Assembly (NCBI GenBank): GCA_021163085.1
Contig: JAGGXL010000193.1
Span: forward strand, 1-5,239
Length of the DNA: 5,239 bases
DNA from: Thermodesulfobacterium sp.
GTDB taxonomy: Bacteria; Desulfobacterota; Thermodesulfobacteria; Thermodesulfobacteriales; Thermodesulfobacteriaceae
Reading direction: 5' to 3'
The number at the start of each line of letters is the position of its first letter. The stretch's first letter is position 1. Made by a program: the position numbers and the translations under genes. Shown in pieces: positions 5,152 through 5,239 of this stretch. The notes below the pieces were generated by a model. That model did not search any database, was not told the DNA's origin, and worked only from the letters and a program-made list of their open reading frames with translations.

Positions 5152-5239
5152 TTACACTTTTTGATCAAAGGGACTTATCACACCATCCCGATCCTTACTC
5201 TTTTCCTGCTTCGGGATACTTCTTTCCAAAGCATAATGA
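5152..5239 (-). CDS. Possible C-terminal end of a minus-strand gene, unidentified (partial)
   Basis: On the reverse strand a frame enters from the right edge and runs 28 codons to TAA (5154-5152). It reads charged sequence ending DGVISPFDQKV. This stretch is visibly richer in G and C than the DNA to its left, which suggests a change of genomic segment. A second minus-strand frame ends at 5195 (reading YPEAGKE) and cannot be excluded. I do not recognise a family from so few residues. One speculative reading is a transposase tail running into an insertion-sequence end. Confidence 0.25.
   Translation of the reverse strand, partial: HYALERSIPKQEKSKDRDGVISPFDQKV
5185..5217. repeat. GC-rich 7-bp inverted repeat near the right edge
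   Basis: ATCCCGA (5185-5191) and TCGGGAT (5211-5217) are perfect inverted copies around a 19-base spacer. It is unusual for its GC content in this A/T-rich window. It lies inside the possible minus-strand coding end, so it could be incidental. Confidence 0.4.

Noticed and set aside
5089..5239. A small hydrophobic plus-strand frame from the ATG at 5089 to the window end, resembling a membrane peptide
   Set aside because: It starts three bases after the ATPase stop without a Shine-Dalgarno and overlaps, in another frame, the ATPase tail that explains the first 45 bases. T-rich DNA read this way gives hydrophobic peptides by chance.

Overview
The window looks like chromosomal DNA from an AT-rich, probably thermophilic bacterium. 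The genes are rich in Lys, Ile, Phe and Glu codons ending in A or T. The small siroheme protein, the orphan cas6 and a CRISPR-like repeat of a kind common in thermophiles would fit a sulfur-metabolising lineage such as Thermodesulfobacteria or a similarly AT-rich group. This placement is inference; no marker gene is present.

Layout, left to right. (1) Minus strand, 1-514: the N-terminal 171 codons of a small sulfite/nitrite-reductase-like siroheme-[4Fe-4S] protein, missing from gene callers that need a stop codon because it runs off the left edge. (2) Plus strand, 637-1290: a HAD-superfamily hydrolase. (3) 1342-2079: a Cas6 CRISPR-RNA endoribonuclease with no other cas gene in view. (4) 2080-2429: a 350-base gap holding one solitary CRISPR-repeat-like palindromic element (2181-2213), another inverted repeat and promoter-like sites. 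(5) 2430-3683 and 3829-5085: two distantly related ATPases, each an AAA_14-type domain followed by a winged-helix segment and a DUF4143-type C-terminal domain. They are separated by 145 bases carrying a perfect 28-bp palindrome. (6) 5086-5239: the decayed last codons of a third ATPase related to the first, then a compositionally different stretch with the possible end of another minus-strand gene.

The genes do not form an obvious single operon. The siroheme gene is divergent from the rest and has a clear Shine-Dalgarno. The plus-strand genes have no clear Shine-Dalgarno. cas6 and the first ATPase each have a TTGACA box, a 16-bp spacer and a near-consensus -10 placed so that transcription should begin at or within a base or two of the ATG, which suggests leaderless mRNAs from individual promoters.

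The most interesting part is the cas6-to-ATPase segment: an orphan Cas6, one CRISPR-like repeat downstream of it, and a tandem set of AAA_14/DUF4143 ATPases with signs of past duplication and loss. A functional link between Cas6 and the ATPases is not shown by the sequence; proximity in an accessory island is an equally good explanation.
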